Part shown: piece after piece, positions 10,739-21,265 of the stretch | Layout: the number at the start of each line of letters is the position of its first letter | Position numbering within the stretch: position 1 is the first letter of the stretch | NCBI GenBank assembly: GCA_002721705.1 | Contig: PBLJ01000043.1 | Location: forward strand, 43,647-107,646 | DNA length: 64,000 nt | Source: Opitutia bacterium | Lineage (GTDB): Bacteria; Verrucomicrobiota; Verrucomicrobiia; Opitutales; Seribacteraceae | Direction of reading: 5' to 3' | Notes under the pieces: model-generated | Told to the model about the DNA's origin: nothing | What the model saw: only the letters and a program-made list of their open reading frames with translations | The model's database searches: none | Position numbers and translations under genes: made by a program

Positions 10739-12199
10739 ATGGCCGAAACAAATTACGTCACAGCTCCGATCAAGAGCAAGGAGATGCCCAAGGGGATCCC
10801 ATACATCATCGGCAATGAGGCGGCAGAGCGGTTTTCGTTCTATGGCATGAGAGGCATTCTCATGGCCTACATGACTTTTTACCTCACGCAACCCAACGGT
10901 CAACTTGATGTGTTCTCCGAGGACGAAGCTCAGGTGTGGACTCACAGGTTCATAGCCTCGGCCTACTTCTTTCCCATCATCGGAGGACTGCTCAGCGATG
11001 CTTTCTTTGGCAAGTTTCGAACAATTATTTCATTGTCCTTGGTATACTGCGCCGGTCACGCATGTCTGGCCATGATGGAGATGTTTGGCGACACGCATGC
11101 GTGGCTTTTCATGGGATTGGTTCTAATCGCAATTGGCTCCGGTGGCATAAAACCATGCGTCTCCGCTCACGTCGGCGACCAATTCGGGCAATCGAACAGT
11201 CACTTGCTATCACGGGTTTTTGGCTGGTTTTACTTTTCCATAAACTTCGGGGCGTTTTTAAGCGGTATGATCACTCCCTTCCTGCTCGAGGCAACCGCAG
11301 GAGCTGGAATGGGAGCCAAGGTGTATCCTTATTTCGTATGGCTGGTCGGGGAACGCGCTCCTGACGAGGTTATATTCGGTTCCCATTACGCCTTTGGCTT
11401 GCCGGGTGTTCTCATGTTGCTGGCGACTTGGGTATTTTGGCTGGGCAGGAACAAATTCATCCATATCCAACCACGTGGGGGCCGTGCTTACTTCAAGGAG
11501 ACTTTTTCTGTAGAAGGGAAGAAAGCGATCGGTCGAATTTCGATCATTTTTGCCTTCATCATCATGTTTTGGGCATTATTCGACCAAATCGGCACCTCTT
11601 GGCAGATTCAAGCGCGCAGCCTTGACCGATCGATCCCCGATTGGATTCCTGTCTTCGGTGGAGGCGAGATGTTGGCCGCTCAGGTTGCCGCTGTATTCAA
11701 TCCCCTTTTCATCCTGCTGCTAATTCCTTTATTCAACTATCTTATATATCCTTTTCTGGCCCGTTTCTTTACCCTCACGCCTTTGCGTAAAATAGGGATT
11801 GGTTTATTCGTAATGGGCTTGGCATTCGCCATGGTGGCATTTGTCCAAGTTGCCTTGGACAACGGGCATACCCCGCACATGGGTTGGCAAATTTTGGCCT
11901 GTGCCCTGTTGACCTCCTCAGAGGTGATGGTTTCCATTACTGGCCTGGAGTTTGCCTACACCCAGGCTCCACGCCAAATGAAGTCGTTCATTCTCTCTCT
12001 TTTCTTGCTGACCGTCTCTCTGGGCAATATCCTTGCCGGTGAAGTGAAAGCCATTCTGATCAATACCGATGGTTCCTCTAAATTGCCGGGAGCTCAGGAG
12101 TTTTGGCTTTGGACGGGGCTCATAATAATAACTGCTGTAGTTTTTGTTTTCGTCGCGCGCTCCTATCATCCTAAGGAATATCTTCAGGTGGAGAAATAG
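10739..12199 (+). CDS. POT/PTR2-family oligopeptide MFS transporter
   Basis: IIGNEAAERFSFYGMRGILMAYMTFYL and GGLLSDAFFGKFRTI; many TM segments. Confidence 0.93.
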   Translation: MAETNYVTAPIKSKEMPKGIPYIIGNEAAERFSFYGMRGILMAYMTFYLTQPNGQLDVFSEDEAQVWTHRFIASAYFFPIIGGLLSDAFFGKFRTIISLSLVYCAGHACLAMMEMFGDTHAWLFMGLVLIAIGSGGIKPCVSAHVGDQFGQSNSHLLSRVFGWFYFSINFGAFLSGMITPFLLEATAGAGMGAKVYPYFVWLVGERAPDEVIFGSHYAFGLPGVLMLLATWVFWLGRNKFIHIQPRGGRAYFKETFSVEGKKAIGRISIIFAFIIMFWALFDQIGTSWQIQARSLDRSIPDWIPVFGGGEMLAAQVAAVFNPLFILLLIPLFNYLIYPFLARFFTLTPLRKIGIGLFVMGLAFAMVAFVQVALDNGHTPHMGWQILACALLTSSEVMVSITGLEFAYTQAPRQMKSFILSLFLLTVSLGNILAGEVKAILINTDGSSKLPGAQEFWLWTGLIIITAVVFVFVARSYHPKEYLQVEK

Positions 12200-12312
12200 T
12201 CTACCCCTCTATCCTGATTTGCATCCATTTCAGCGTTTTTTTGAACGTCGGGACAAATTAGCTTGTCAGTAGCTATTACCCGTGGTTATCACGGACTTAG
12301 GAGGACAGTTTA

Positions 12313-15300
12313 ATGAATGATGGGAAGAATGAAGCTTCGGCGGCGCCGCGTTTGGGTGTCGTTGGATGGGTGGTTTTGAATCTGATCGCGATCCTTTGGA
12401 TCCGGCATGAGTTACTACAGGTCGTGGGTGGCGACGCGCCTCCCCCGGGGCACGAGGGGCCGCAGTTGCGGGTCGTGGCGATGTCACCGGATGAGACCGC
12501 CGATGCGGACGACGCGGATCGTCTCACCTTTGTCTTCAACCAGGACGTCGTGACCGAGGAGGAACTCGGCAAGCGATTGACTTGGACTCCTTTCAAGCTC
12601 GATCCGGAGCCACGCCCTTCCGGCCAATGGAGCTGGGTCAAGCCTGCCGTGCTAGAGTACAAATTGGCTGAACGATTACCACCCGGCAATCGCTTCGACG
12701 TATCGGCGAGCGACGATTACGTTCGCTGGGTCGGAATGCCACTGGTGGGAGACAAGAAATTCAGTTTTTCCACCCGTGCTCTCGCGGTGAAGGAATGTTT
12801 TCTTCATTCCCAGGATCACCTCACTACCAAGATCAAGCTGCGTTTCAACCAACCGGTTGATCCGAACGCCCTCGACGAAGGCTTGGTTTGCCGCGTTCCC
12901 GGCTCCGACGAAAACTTGCAATGGGAGCTTCTCGCTCCCGAGGTCGGCTCCGAATTCTCGCTTTCCGTTGCCACGCCGGAGGATCGTCTCATTGAAATGA
13001 CCTTGGCCGAGGGCTTGGCTCCCGTGATGGGGTCGCTTGGCTTGAGCGAACCTTATTCCCATACCGTACGTCTTTCGCCCGTCTTCGGGGCCACGGATGC
13101 CCGCGCTCCTTATTGGCGAGGCATTGAGCGCAGTGTTTCCGTTCATCTGCGTTTCAATCGCGAACTCGACGCCACTCAGCCCATTCCCGTAGTCAAGATC
13201 ACCCCGGAGACCGATCCCTTCACCGTCAGCATACATGGCAATTCGCTTGTCTTGAACGGCCCTTTCGAACGAGGTGACGGTTCCTACACGGCTCGCGTGC
13301 CAGGCGCCGTCCTTGCCTATGACGGAGAGTCTTCTCCCCCGGGCGCAGGTTTTGCCTTCAACGTTCCGCAACGGAGCCCGACGGTTAATTTTCCCCATTC
13401 CAATGGATTCCTCAGTCCGCGCGGACACCTTGGCCTGGACTTGGAGACCGCAGCGGTGGGCACGATTACTTTTACCGCTCATCGCATCTACCGCAACAAC
13501 CTTGGGCATTACCTGCGAGGAAGGACGCGTTTCATGGGTAAAAGCGTGGCCAACGAAGAAGTTCCCATCGCCAAGGATGGGGGACAAGTGGTCCAAACCG
13601 TTCTTGATTTGAAAGGATTGCTGGGCAAGGAGCCCTTGGGGGTTTATCACATCGGGGCCAATGCCATCGAGCACCGCTGGACCAATGATCATGCATTCGT
13701 CACCATCACCGACCTTTGCCTGACCACCAAGCGAAGTTCGCAGGGTGTGTTCGTATGGGTGACTTCCTTGAAAGATGCAGCCCCCGTTGAGGGCGCCGTG
13801 GTCGTGGTTCACTCCGACAGCAACCAATTCCTCGTCCAAGGCCGCACGGACGCGACCGGGGTAGTGGAACTGAAGGTGCCCGCCGATCATCCCGATGGTC
13901 AACCTTGGCTGGTGACCGCGGAAAAAGATGATGACCTCAGTTACCGCATTCTCGATAGGCGCAAATGGCACCTTCCCGACGTGGCCCAAGGAGGTCGTGT
14001 TCCAGCCGAGGCCTACGACCTCTTTCTCTATCCCGAGCGTGGTGTCTATCGCCCCGGCGACGTGGTTCGTCTTTCAGGCATTCTCCGAGAACTGGATGGC
14101 TCGGTTCCTCCTGAAATTCCCTTGGAAGCCCATGCTTGGCAACCCGATGGCCGCAAGATCAAGACCTGGAAAGTTCCTTTGGGTGAAGATGCTTTGTTTC
14201 ACACGGAATTCGCTTCCGATCAAGATGGACAGACGGGGTACTATCGTTTCGCGGTGGGATTGGCGGGTTCGGAGGAGTTCTTCGGCGAGACCAAGGTCAT
14301 GGTGGAGGCCTTTCAACCGATCCGGATTGAGGCGCATGCCACTGCGGAAAACCCTTTGTTTTCACCCGGAGACGAACACGTGGCTAATTTGTCGGCCCGT
14401 TACCTCTTTGGTACTCCGGCAAGCAACGCGATTTGGGTAGTGAACGGTTCGTATCATCGCGTTCCCTACGTAAGCGAACGCTATTCGCGGTTTAAATTTC
14501 AGGTTCTTGACGGGGAGTCGGTTCGTCGTTCCTCGCGGAACGATGGTATAACCGACGAGGCTGGCAACGCCGCGATCCGGCTGGATGACACGCGTATCCG
14601 CAACCTGCCGGGCCTTTGGGAGGGCCGTTTTTACGCTACTGTGACCATGCCGGGAGGGCGTTCGGTGAGCGACTCATTTACCTTTCGGTCCGATCCCCTG
14701 GGACGGCACCTGGGGCTCGCTTTTCCGTCCGATTTCCCTCACCCGCCGGGTAAATCCTTCGACATGGAAGTGGTCATGGTGGATGAGAAAGACCAGCCCA
14801 TCGATCCTGTGGAACTCGAGGTTTTGCTCGAGCGAGTGGACCGTAGCTGGGTGTTGCAGCAAGTGAACGGCGATCGCGTTTGGCGAAGGCAGGAAACCTT
14901 TACCTTGATCAAACGCCTTTCCCTGCCCGCCGAGGCCGAGGCCGATCCCGTGCGCTCGGTTTCACTAAGTTGTCCGTCGGCCGGATCCTTTCGCGTCACC
15001 GCCCGTGATCTCGAGGGGGGAGCGAGAGCTCAGGCATCCTTTTACGTTTCCGCTTACGGAGATCGTACCGATCCTGCCTTGGCCAGTCCCCATCGCGTTA
15101 CGATGAAACTGGAAGGCGAAAAGCCTCGTGCCGGCGAAATGGCCAGCATACGAGTCGTCGCCCCGTTTGCTGGTCGGTTGCTGGTTTCCTTGGAAACCGA
15201 TGCTCCGATCGGGCATCGCGTGATTATGATGGAAAAACCCGAAGCCGTGGTCGAATTACCGATTCCCGATTCGGTGCGTGGAAGCGCCTTTGTATCGGCC

Positions 15301-17721
15301 ACCGTGATCCGACCTCTTGACTTGGAGTCACCTGATTGGAAACCACACCGCGCCTATGGCTTGATGCGCTTGCCAATAGACCATTCCGCCCAACGCCTGG
15401 CGGTCGCCGTCGAAGGCCCCTCCAAGGTGGAACCGGAAGAGGAAGTGAAGCTCCGCGTGGAAGTGCCCAAGGATACTCTCGAGGGAGGTCCCGCCCAGGT
15501 TCACTTATGGGCCGTGGACGAGGGCATACTGCTTGTGAGCGACCACGCGACCCCGGATCCTCACGGCCATTTCTTCGCGCCAAGGCGTAATCTTGTGGAC
15601 TCCGGGGATCTCTACCTCGAGCTGTTGCCCGATTACAAGCGCCCCGCGAGCATGGATCGAACCGGGGCCGGAGGTAAAGGGAACGTCCCTCCTTCCTTGG
15701 TCAAGGCGCAACCGCGGAAACCGAACGTGCTTTGGCATACCTTTGCCAAGACCGACCTCAATGGGTCTTACGAAACCACCTTTACCACGCCTGACTTCAC
15801 GGGAGAATTGCGATTCATGGCCGTGGTCGTAGCCGGTGACGCGTACGGTTCTTCCGAACATGCCCTGACCGTTACCACTCCTTTGCTGGTGGAGCCGTCG
15901 TGGCCGCGTTTCGTTGCTCCCGGCGATCGTTTCCGCGTGCCGGTCAAGGTCTTCAATGAAACCGAGAATGCTTGCTCCGCCCATTTGGACTTCTCCCTGG
16001 AAGGTCCTGTGGAGGCGGATTGGGAGTCAGGCTCCAAAGTCCGCCTCGGACCCAAGGAGTCCAAGACCCTGTGGTTGTCAGGCAAGGCCACCGACCTCGG
16101 TCACGTTTCCGCCATCGTGCGAGTGAAGGCAGGCGAATTGCATGCCGATTCCAAGGCCAAGTTCTTTGTTCGTCCCGCTTCGACACTTCTCGTTGAAAGA
16201 AGCGTCCTGGAGGTCGAGGCAGGCGAGGAAAGCCTTATCGAGGTACCTGATTCCTTCGTGGGTGAAGGTGTCCGCACGACCGTCACCGTTTCGCCTCATC
16301 CCTCGGTGGACCTTCGCCCGGTCGTGGACCGATTGATGGCTTATCCCCATGGTTGCCTAGAGCAAACTTCCAGTCGCATAGCTCCCATGCTCTTCGCCGC
16401 CGATCTATTCGAGGGAGCCAAGTCCGAATACTTGAACCGCATGGTCAAGGCCGGGTTGCAGCGCCTAGCTTCCATGCAGACCGTATCCGGAGGCCTCTCC
16501 TATTGGCCTAGGAATCCGGCTCCTTATACTTGGGGTACCTGCTATGCCTCGTTTCTCGTCTCCGAAGCCAAGGTGGCAGGGTACGAAGCAAAGGGTCTGG
16601 ATCAAGCAGCCTTGGCCAAATATCTCGAGCTTTGTCTTCGCAAGAACAAAGTGGACCTCAACCAGCAGGCGTTTCTTTGCCGTACTCTAGCGGTCTTCGA
16701 CAAGCCGCAGGTGTCCCGGCAATCCTTTCTTCTCGACAACCTGGAAAAACTAGACCTGGCGGGACGTTCCCACTTGGCCTCCGCGTGGTTGGCTTGCGGG
16801 CGTCCCGACAAGGCTCAGCAGTCCTTGCCCGAGGGTAGCCTCGAGCTTGATCCCGTGGCTCGGTCGACCGGGGGCAGACTTACTTCCCCCATCGCTCAGG
16901 ACGCTTTTCTCCTGATGACTCTTCTTTCACTCGATTCGAAGCACCCATGGATACCGAAAGTAGTGAACCGGATGGAGCTTTCCCGAAAGACGGGAGGATT
17001 GCGGAGCACCTTGGACGATGGCCTAGCGGTCGCCGCCCTGAGTCGTTACCAAGCCGGTATCCAAAAGCCCCAAGGAGACTTCAAGGGCACCTTGGGTGAG
17101 AAGGATGGGGAGACTCATGCCTTTTCCAGTGAAAGTCCCAAGCGAGTCGTTTTCAAGGGTAGGGCCCCCATACGCCTTACTAGTGAGGGATCCGGCCCGC
17201 TTTACGTTTCCATAAAATCCGAGGGAGTGGGCTTGGTCGCGAGCGCAGCTGAAAAAGACAGCGGCATCCAGGTTCGCAGACGCTGGCTGGATGAAAACGG
17301 CGAAGTCCTTCGGGATTGGGCTCCGATTGACTCAAAGAAAGGCTTTCTGCCCTTGCGCTTGAAGGTCGGCCAACTCGTGCGGGTGGAGGTCAAGCTGTCC
17401 ACGCGTGGACGCGGCAACCTCAACAACGTCGCGGTGGTGGATGCCTTGCCCGGTGGCATGGAGGTGGAAAATCCTCGTCTGTCCACTTCCGCGCCGAGGC
17501 ATCGACAGCGCTTTGCCGAACCCGACCGAGTCGAGTTCCTCGATGACCGGGTGGTTCTCTTTGCTTCCGCCAATGGCTTCCCCCAGACCTACTCCTACTC
17601 CCTGCGAGCCATTTCTCAAGGTGACTTCACTCTGCCGCCCGTGCAAGCCACCTGCATGTATGATTCCGCCCTGTCTTCCATACATGGCTCAGGCGCGCTC
17701 AAGATCGACCCGAATCAATGA
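12313..17721 (+). CDS. alpha-2-macroglobulin family protein (YfhM-like)
   Basis: 1802 aa; N-terminal TM anchor; MG domains; YPHGCLEQTSSR thioester motif; followed directly by pbpC. Confidence 0.95.
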   Translation: MNDGKNEASAAPRLGVVGWVVLNLIAILWIRHELLQVVGGDAPPPGHEGPQLRVVAMSPDETADADDADRLTFVFNQDVVTEEELGKRLTWTPFKLDPEPRPSGQWSWVKPAVLEYKLAERLPPGNRFDVSASDDYVRWVGMPLVGDKKFSFSTRALAVKECFLHSQDHLTTKIKLRFNQPVDPNALDEGLVCRVPGSDENLQWELLAPEVGSEFSLSVATPEDRLIEMTLAEGLAPVMGSLGLSEPYSHTVRLSPVFGATDARAPYWRGIERSVSVHLRFNRELDATQPIPVVKITPETDPFTVSIHGNSLVLNGPFERGDGSYTARVPGAVLAYDGESSPPGAGFAFNVPQRSPTVNFPHSNGFLSPRGHLGLDLETAAVGTITFTAHRIYRNNLGHYLRGRTRFMGKSVANEEVPIAKDGGQVVQTVLDLKGLLGKEPLGVYHIGANAIEHRWTNDHAFVTITDLCLTTKRSSQGVFVWVTSLKDAAPVEGAVVVVHSDSNQFLVQGRTDATGVVELKVPADHPDGQPWLVTAEKDDDLSYRILDRRKWHLPDVAQGGRVPAEAYDLFLYPERGVYRPGDVVRLSGILRELDGSVPPEIPLEAHAWQPDGRKIKTWKVPLGEDALFHTEFASDQDGQTGYYRFAVGLAGSEEFFGETKVMVEAFQPIRIEAHATAENPLFSPGDEHVANLSARYLFGTPASNAIWVVNGSYHRVPYVSERYSRFKFQVLDGESVRRSSRNDGITDEAGNAAIRLDDTRIRNLPGLWEGRFYATVTMPGGRSVSDSFTFRSDPLGRHLGLAFPSDFPHPPGKSFDMEVVMVDEKDQPIDPVELEVLLERVDRSWVLQQVNGDRVWRRQETFTLIKRLSLPAEAEADPVRSVSLSCPSAGSFRVTARDLEGGARAQASFYVSAYGDRTDPALASPHRVTMKLEGEKPRAGEMASIRVVAPFAGRLLVSLETDAPIGHRVIMMEKPEAVVELPIPDSVRGSAFVSATVIRPLDLESPDWKPHRAYGLMRLPIDHSAQRLAVAVEGPSKVEPEEEVKLRVEVPKDTLEGGPAQVHLWAVDEGILLVSDHATPDPHGHFFAPRRNLVDSGDLYLELLPDYKRPASMDRTGAGGKGNVPPSLVKAQPRKPNVLWHTFAKTDLNGSYETTFTTPDFTGELRFMAVVVAGDAYGSSEHALTVTTPLLVEPSWPRFVAPGDRFRVPVKVFNETENACSAHLDFSLEGPVEADWESGSKVRLGPKESKTLWLSGKATDLGHVSAIVRVKAGELHADSKAKFFVRPASTLLVERSVLEVEAGEESLIEVPDSFVGEGVRTTVTVSPHPSVDLRPVVDRLMAYPHGCLEQTSSRIAPMLFAADLFEGAKSEYLNRMVKAGLQRLASMQTVSGGLSYWPRNPAPYTWGTCYASFLVSEAKVAGYEAKGLDQAALAKYLELCLRKNKVDLNQQAFLCRTLAVFDKPQVSRQSFLLDNLEKLDLAGRSHLASAWLACGRPDKAQQSLPEGSLELDPVARSTGGRLTSPIAQDAFLLMTLLSLDSKHPWIPKVVNRMELSRKTGGLRSTLDDGLAVAALSRYQAGIQKPQGDFKGTLGEKDGETHAFSSESPKRVVFKGRAPIRLTSEGSGPLYVSIKSEGVGLVASAAEKDSGIQVRRRWLDENGEVLRDWAPIDSKKGFLPLRLKVGQLVRVEVKLSTRGRGNLNNVAVVDALPGGMEVENPRLSTSAPRHRQRFAEPDRVEFLDDRVVLFASANGFPQTYSYSLRAISQGDFTLPPVQATCMYDSALSSIHGSGALKIDPNQ

Positions 17722-19736
17722 TTCTCCGCTTTTTGAAACGGCGCTGGAAAGCGTTGGCTCTCGTGCTCGGGGGATGCTTCTTGGCCCTTGTCGGCTTTTA
17801 CCTTTGGGCTAGGTATTATTCTCCTTTCGATGAGGAGTTGCTGGAAAATTTTCCGCAAAGCGTCGTCCTCAGGGATCAACAAGGCAACGTCGTGTTCGCG
17901 ACCGTCGGTTCGGATGACCAATGGCGTCTCCCCGTCTCCTTGGATGCCATGTCCCCTTGGCTGATCCAGGCGACCATCGCCCTCGAGGATGAACGCTTCG
18001 AATCGCATGGAGGTGTCGACGGATTGGCCGTGCTGCGGGCAACCAGCAGCAACCTCCAAACTGGTCGCGTGGTCTCCGGAGCCAGTACTCTGGATATGCA
18101 GGTTTGCCGCATGTTGACGGGAGGCCCGAGGAATTTTTCCAGCAAAGCGAAAGAGGCCGTGGCGTCGCTCCGCTTAAACGAGTTGCGCAGCAAGGACGAA
18201 ATCCTCGAATTCTATCTTAACATCGCTCCTTATGGAGGCAACTTGCGTGGGGTCGAGGCGGCGTCCCGCTCTTATTTCCTTAAAAGCGCCAACCAGCTCA
18301 GCTTGGCCGAGGCATCCTTGTTGGCCGGGTTGCCCCAGTCTCCCGAGAGATTACGACCGGATCGCCACTTGACGGCCGCCTTGACGCGCCGAGACAAGGC
18401 CTTGGATCGTATGGTCGAGCTCGAGATGATATCCGAACAAATGGCGGAGGATGCGCGTACGGAACCGATGAAGATAGCAGGAAGGTATCCCGTTGAGCCG
18501 GTTGCTCCGCATTATTCCTTGAGAGCCTTGGCCCGCAGGCCGGAAGGAGGAACGGTTCTTTTGCAGGTGGATCTCCAAAAAGAAGTCGAACGAGTCCTCC
18601 AGTCACACCTTCTGCGATTGCCGCTTGGCGCGGAAATCGCAGTCTCGGTCATTGAGGTCGAGAGCGGGGCTGTGGTCGCGATGGCAGGCTCCAGTAACTT
18701 TTTGGACCCCGTCCACGGTCAAGTGAATGGAACCCTTGCCTCACGCTCCCCTGGATCCACCCTCAAGCCCTTTGTCTTTGCCGCCGCCATGGAGCAAGGC
18801 CGAATCAACCGCAATACCAACCTCAAGGACGTTCCCGCTACCTTTGCAGGGTGGTCGCCGCGGAATTTCGACCGTGGGTTTGCCGGTGAGGTCACGGTGG
18901 AGGAAGCGCTTCAGCGTTCCCTCAACCTGCCGGCGGTTTTCCTGGCTCGCGAGATGGGGCTGACCCGTTGCATTGGCTTGATGGAGGCCTGTGGCGTGGG
19001 CTTGCCTGATGACGCCGCCACCCGAGGAGGCCTGGCCTTGGTCCTGGGCGCCACTGAAACCAACCTGCTCTCTCTCACCAATGCGTATGCCACGGTAGGA
19101 CGCGGGGGTATACGCGTAAAACCGCGCTTTTTCGCCGACGAGACGAAGCAAAGCTTTCGCGTCCTGCAGGAGAGCACTTGTGCGCGATTGGACTGGATGC
19201 TTTCTTCTTTTCGGGTTTCTCCAGCCAGTCGCGCTTCTCCTGGGAATTCCTGGTACATGAGCAAGACTGGCACTAGTTCCGGCAAAAGAGACGCTTGGTC
19301 CATTGGCCACAACGGCAAATTCGCCGTGGGTGTTTGGGTCGGGCGTTTTTCAGGCATGGGAGACGAGGCCTTCGTCGGAACCACGGCGGCGGAACCTTTA
19401 CTGGCCAAGTTGTTCGACCTTTCTCCGATCCGCGTCGACCAAGCGCCTCCCGAACCCGAACCTTTGCTCGTTCGTCGCCCTCTCGCTCCCTCCTATGCCT
19501 CCAAGGCAAAGCTGGACATTTTGTTTCCCGAGGACGGAGCCGTGTATCAAGCCACTCCCGATTTCGTCCTCTTGTTCCCCAAGGCTTCGCGGCCAAATGG
19601 CCTGAAGTGGTTCCTCAACGATCGCTTGTTGAGAGATGACACCTCGTCCCATCTCAAGGTAGGGAAGGGTACCCACGTGCTGAGTTGCATGCCCCCCGAC
19701 GGCGACGGGGCATCCATTCGCTTCCAAGTTCGCTAG
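17718..19736 (+). CDS. pbpC: penicillin-binding protein 1C (transglycosylase/transpeptidase)
   Basis: ATLALEDERFESHGGVD-type GT51 motif, SRSPGSTLKPFVFAAAM (SxxK), YMSKTGTSSGKRDAW (KTGTS); ATGA overlap with upstream gene. Confidence 0.95.
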   Translation: MILRFLKRRWKALALVLGGCFLALVGFYLWARYYSPFDEELLENFPQSVVLRDQQGNVVFATVGSDDQWRLPVSLDAMSPWLIQATIALEDERFESHGGVDGLAVLRATSSNLQTGRVVSGASTLDMQVCRMLTGGPRNFSSKAKEAVASLRLNELRSKDEILEFYLNIAPYGGNLRGVEAASRSYFLKSANQLSLAEASLLAGLPQSPERLRPDRHLTAALTRRDKALDRMVELEMISEQMAEDARTEPMKIAGRYPVEPVAPHYSLRALARRPEGGTVLLQVDLQKEVERVLQSHLLRLPLGAEIAVSVIEVESGAVVAMAGSSNFLDPVHGQVNGTLASRSPGSTLKPFVFAAAMEQGRINRNTNLKDVPATFAGWSPRNFDRGFAGEVTVEEALQRSLNLPAVFLAREMGLTRCIGLMEACGVGLPDDAATRGGLALVLGATETNLLSLTNAYATVGRGGIRVKPRFFADETKQSFRVLQESTCARLDWMLSSFRVSPASRASPGNSWYMSKTGTSSGKRDAWSIGHNGKFAVGVWVGRFSGMGDEAFVGTTAAEPLLAKLFDLSPIRVDQAPPEPEPLLVRRPLAPSYASKAKLDILFPEDGAVYQATPDFVLLFPKASRPNGLKWFLNDRLLRDDTSSHLKVGKGTHVLSCMPPDGDGASIRFQVR

Positions 19737-21079
19737 GGCTGGGGAAAGCCTTTTACTTCTCCGCCGGCAACGGGAAGGTGGGGCGCGTTGGCCACGCGCC
19801 ATGCTTCCGCTGCAGTTACGTTCAGTCGGCTCCAGTTTCTCAGGACCTGACGAACGGATGCATCTCGACGATTGTTGTCCATGATGGCGTTTGCCCAGTC
19901 GGCGGCGGTTTGAGGTTCGCGGGAGGTCACGCGGTTGACGAAGGTCTGCAGGACGGGATCCGTTTCCTCGGTTCGTGGGTAGTCGTTGAGCCATTTCGCC
20001 GTGGCGGCGGGATCCTTGAACGCCCAGTAATTGACGACTTGCGTCATGCCGTGCACGCGAGTGGCACTGTCCTCCAGACTCCCCGCCCACTTCGCGGCGT
20101 CGGGTGGGCTCTTGCGGCTCCATTGGGCCACCAAGGCGCTGACTACCCGGTTGCACCCTTCACCCGGTTCGAGGCTTTTCACCCACTTCGAGCAACTCTC
20201 GGGGTCGCGTTTGGCTACGGCCGCGCCTACTTGCCCAAGCAGGCCATTCCGAAAATTGGGATCATCGTTGGGCAATGAACTGGCCCAAGTCATGGCCTCC
20301 TCGATGCCTTTCTCAAGGTAGCGCTGGGCGAGCAGGTTGGAGGCTTGCCAGCGGGCATTGCGATCCTCGAGCGAGAGCAGGAGTTCGTTGGCCCGGTCGA
20401 GGTCGTGGGAGGCAATGCCACTGATTACTCCTGGGAGATAACCTTGGCGATTGGCTTCCGTTTCCTCCAAATTCTCATTGATCCATGCCAAGGCTGCATC
20501 CGGAGAATTCTTCCCCCATGCCGTCATTGCTTCCGTGATCGCCAAGCGACTTTCGGAATTTTCCAAGGCTTGGGCATAGGACAACGCTGCTTTCGGGTCA
20601 AACTCGGCCCACGCCTGCATGAGCAAGCGCATCTCCATGTTGCGTTCGTACCCGGACGGAAGGGTTTCGAATGCCGCAACCACTTGTTCGACGTTGTTTT
20701 CGTCGAGGGTTCTCACCGCGTCTAAAAAGGCCCCCCATCGATTGATCAGGTCGGGGCTAGTCATCGCTTGCACGAGGTCGGCCGGTGGGTCGATCTTCGG
20801 CCTGAAGCTACTGGGATCCCCCTTGTCCCTCGGGGTGCGCCGCGAAGAGGTTTCTCCTTTTGTCGAATCCGTTCTCGAATAGTTTTCCCCATCACCTTTC
20901 GAAGGTTTTTTCTCATTGTCTCCGCCAGGGACTTCCTTGGTGTCTCCTTTTCCGGCAGTCGAGGCGTAATGACCTTCCCCTTCCGAAAAGCCGCTTTCCT
21001 TTCCCATGTAAAAACCCAAGAACATACCTAGGGAGGCTCCTCCAAGGATAAAGGCGAGAATAACGATCTTTTGGTTCAT
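19733..21079 (-). CDS. membrane-anchored helical-repeat protein
   Basis: N-terminal TM (IVILAFILGGASLGMFLGFYMG), low-complexity linker, repeated W-containing helical units (AWINENLEE, TWASSLPNDD, KWLNDYPRTEETD, DWANAIMDN). Confidence 0.75.
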   Translation of the reverse strand: MNQKIVILAFILGGASLGMFLGFYMGKESGFSEGEGHYASTAGKGDTKEVPGGDNEKKPSKGDGENYSRTDSTKGETSSRRTPRDKGDPSSFRPKIDPPADLVQAMTSPDLINRWGAFLDAVRTLDENNVEQVVAAFETLPSGYERNMEMRLLMQAWAEFDPKAALSYAQALENSESRLAITEAMTAWGKNSPDAALAWINENLEETEANRQGYLPGVISGIASHDLDRANELLLSLEDRNARWQASNLLAQRYLEKGIEEAMTWASSLPNDDPNFRNGLLGQVGAAVAKRDPESCSKWVKSLEPGEGCNRVVSALVAQWSRKSPPDAAKWAGSLEDSATRVHGMTQVVNYWAFKDPAATAKWLNDYPRTEETDPVLQTFVNRVTSREPQTAADWANAIMDNNRRDASVRQVLRNWSRLNVTAAEAWRVANAPHLPVAGGEVKGFPQP

Positions 21080-21193
21080 TTGAGGTAAACGATGAAAGGC
21101 GATGATACCTATTTCCCAAAATTTTCCAAGGATGATGCGCAATTTGCATTAGCACGGTAGAAGGGGTAGCTGCGGGCTTCTGGAAAACCCAAC

Positions 21194-21225
21194 AAAAAGG
21201 GCCGCCGCGATTTCCGCGGCGACCC
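21194..21225 (-). terminator. rho-independent terminator downstream of the VWA gene
   Basis: On the minus strand: GGGTCGCCGCG-GAAAT-CGCGGCGGCCC followed by TTTTT; 11-bp stem with one G.U wobble; located 41 nt past the VWA stop. Confidence 0.9.
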
Positions 21226-21265
21226 TCTGTCATTCATCCCTGCCGTGATGAAAAGCTTTGGTAAT

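Noticed and set aside
12676-13989. 437-aa minus-strand ORF opposite the alpha-2-macroglobulin gene
   Set aside because: Antisense to a strongly supported gene; no motif or conserved-looking composition.
19398-20156. 252-aa minus-strand Arg-rich ORF
   Set aside because: Overlaps both pbpC (antisense) and the repeat protein in another frame; composition typical of a spurious ORF.
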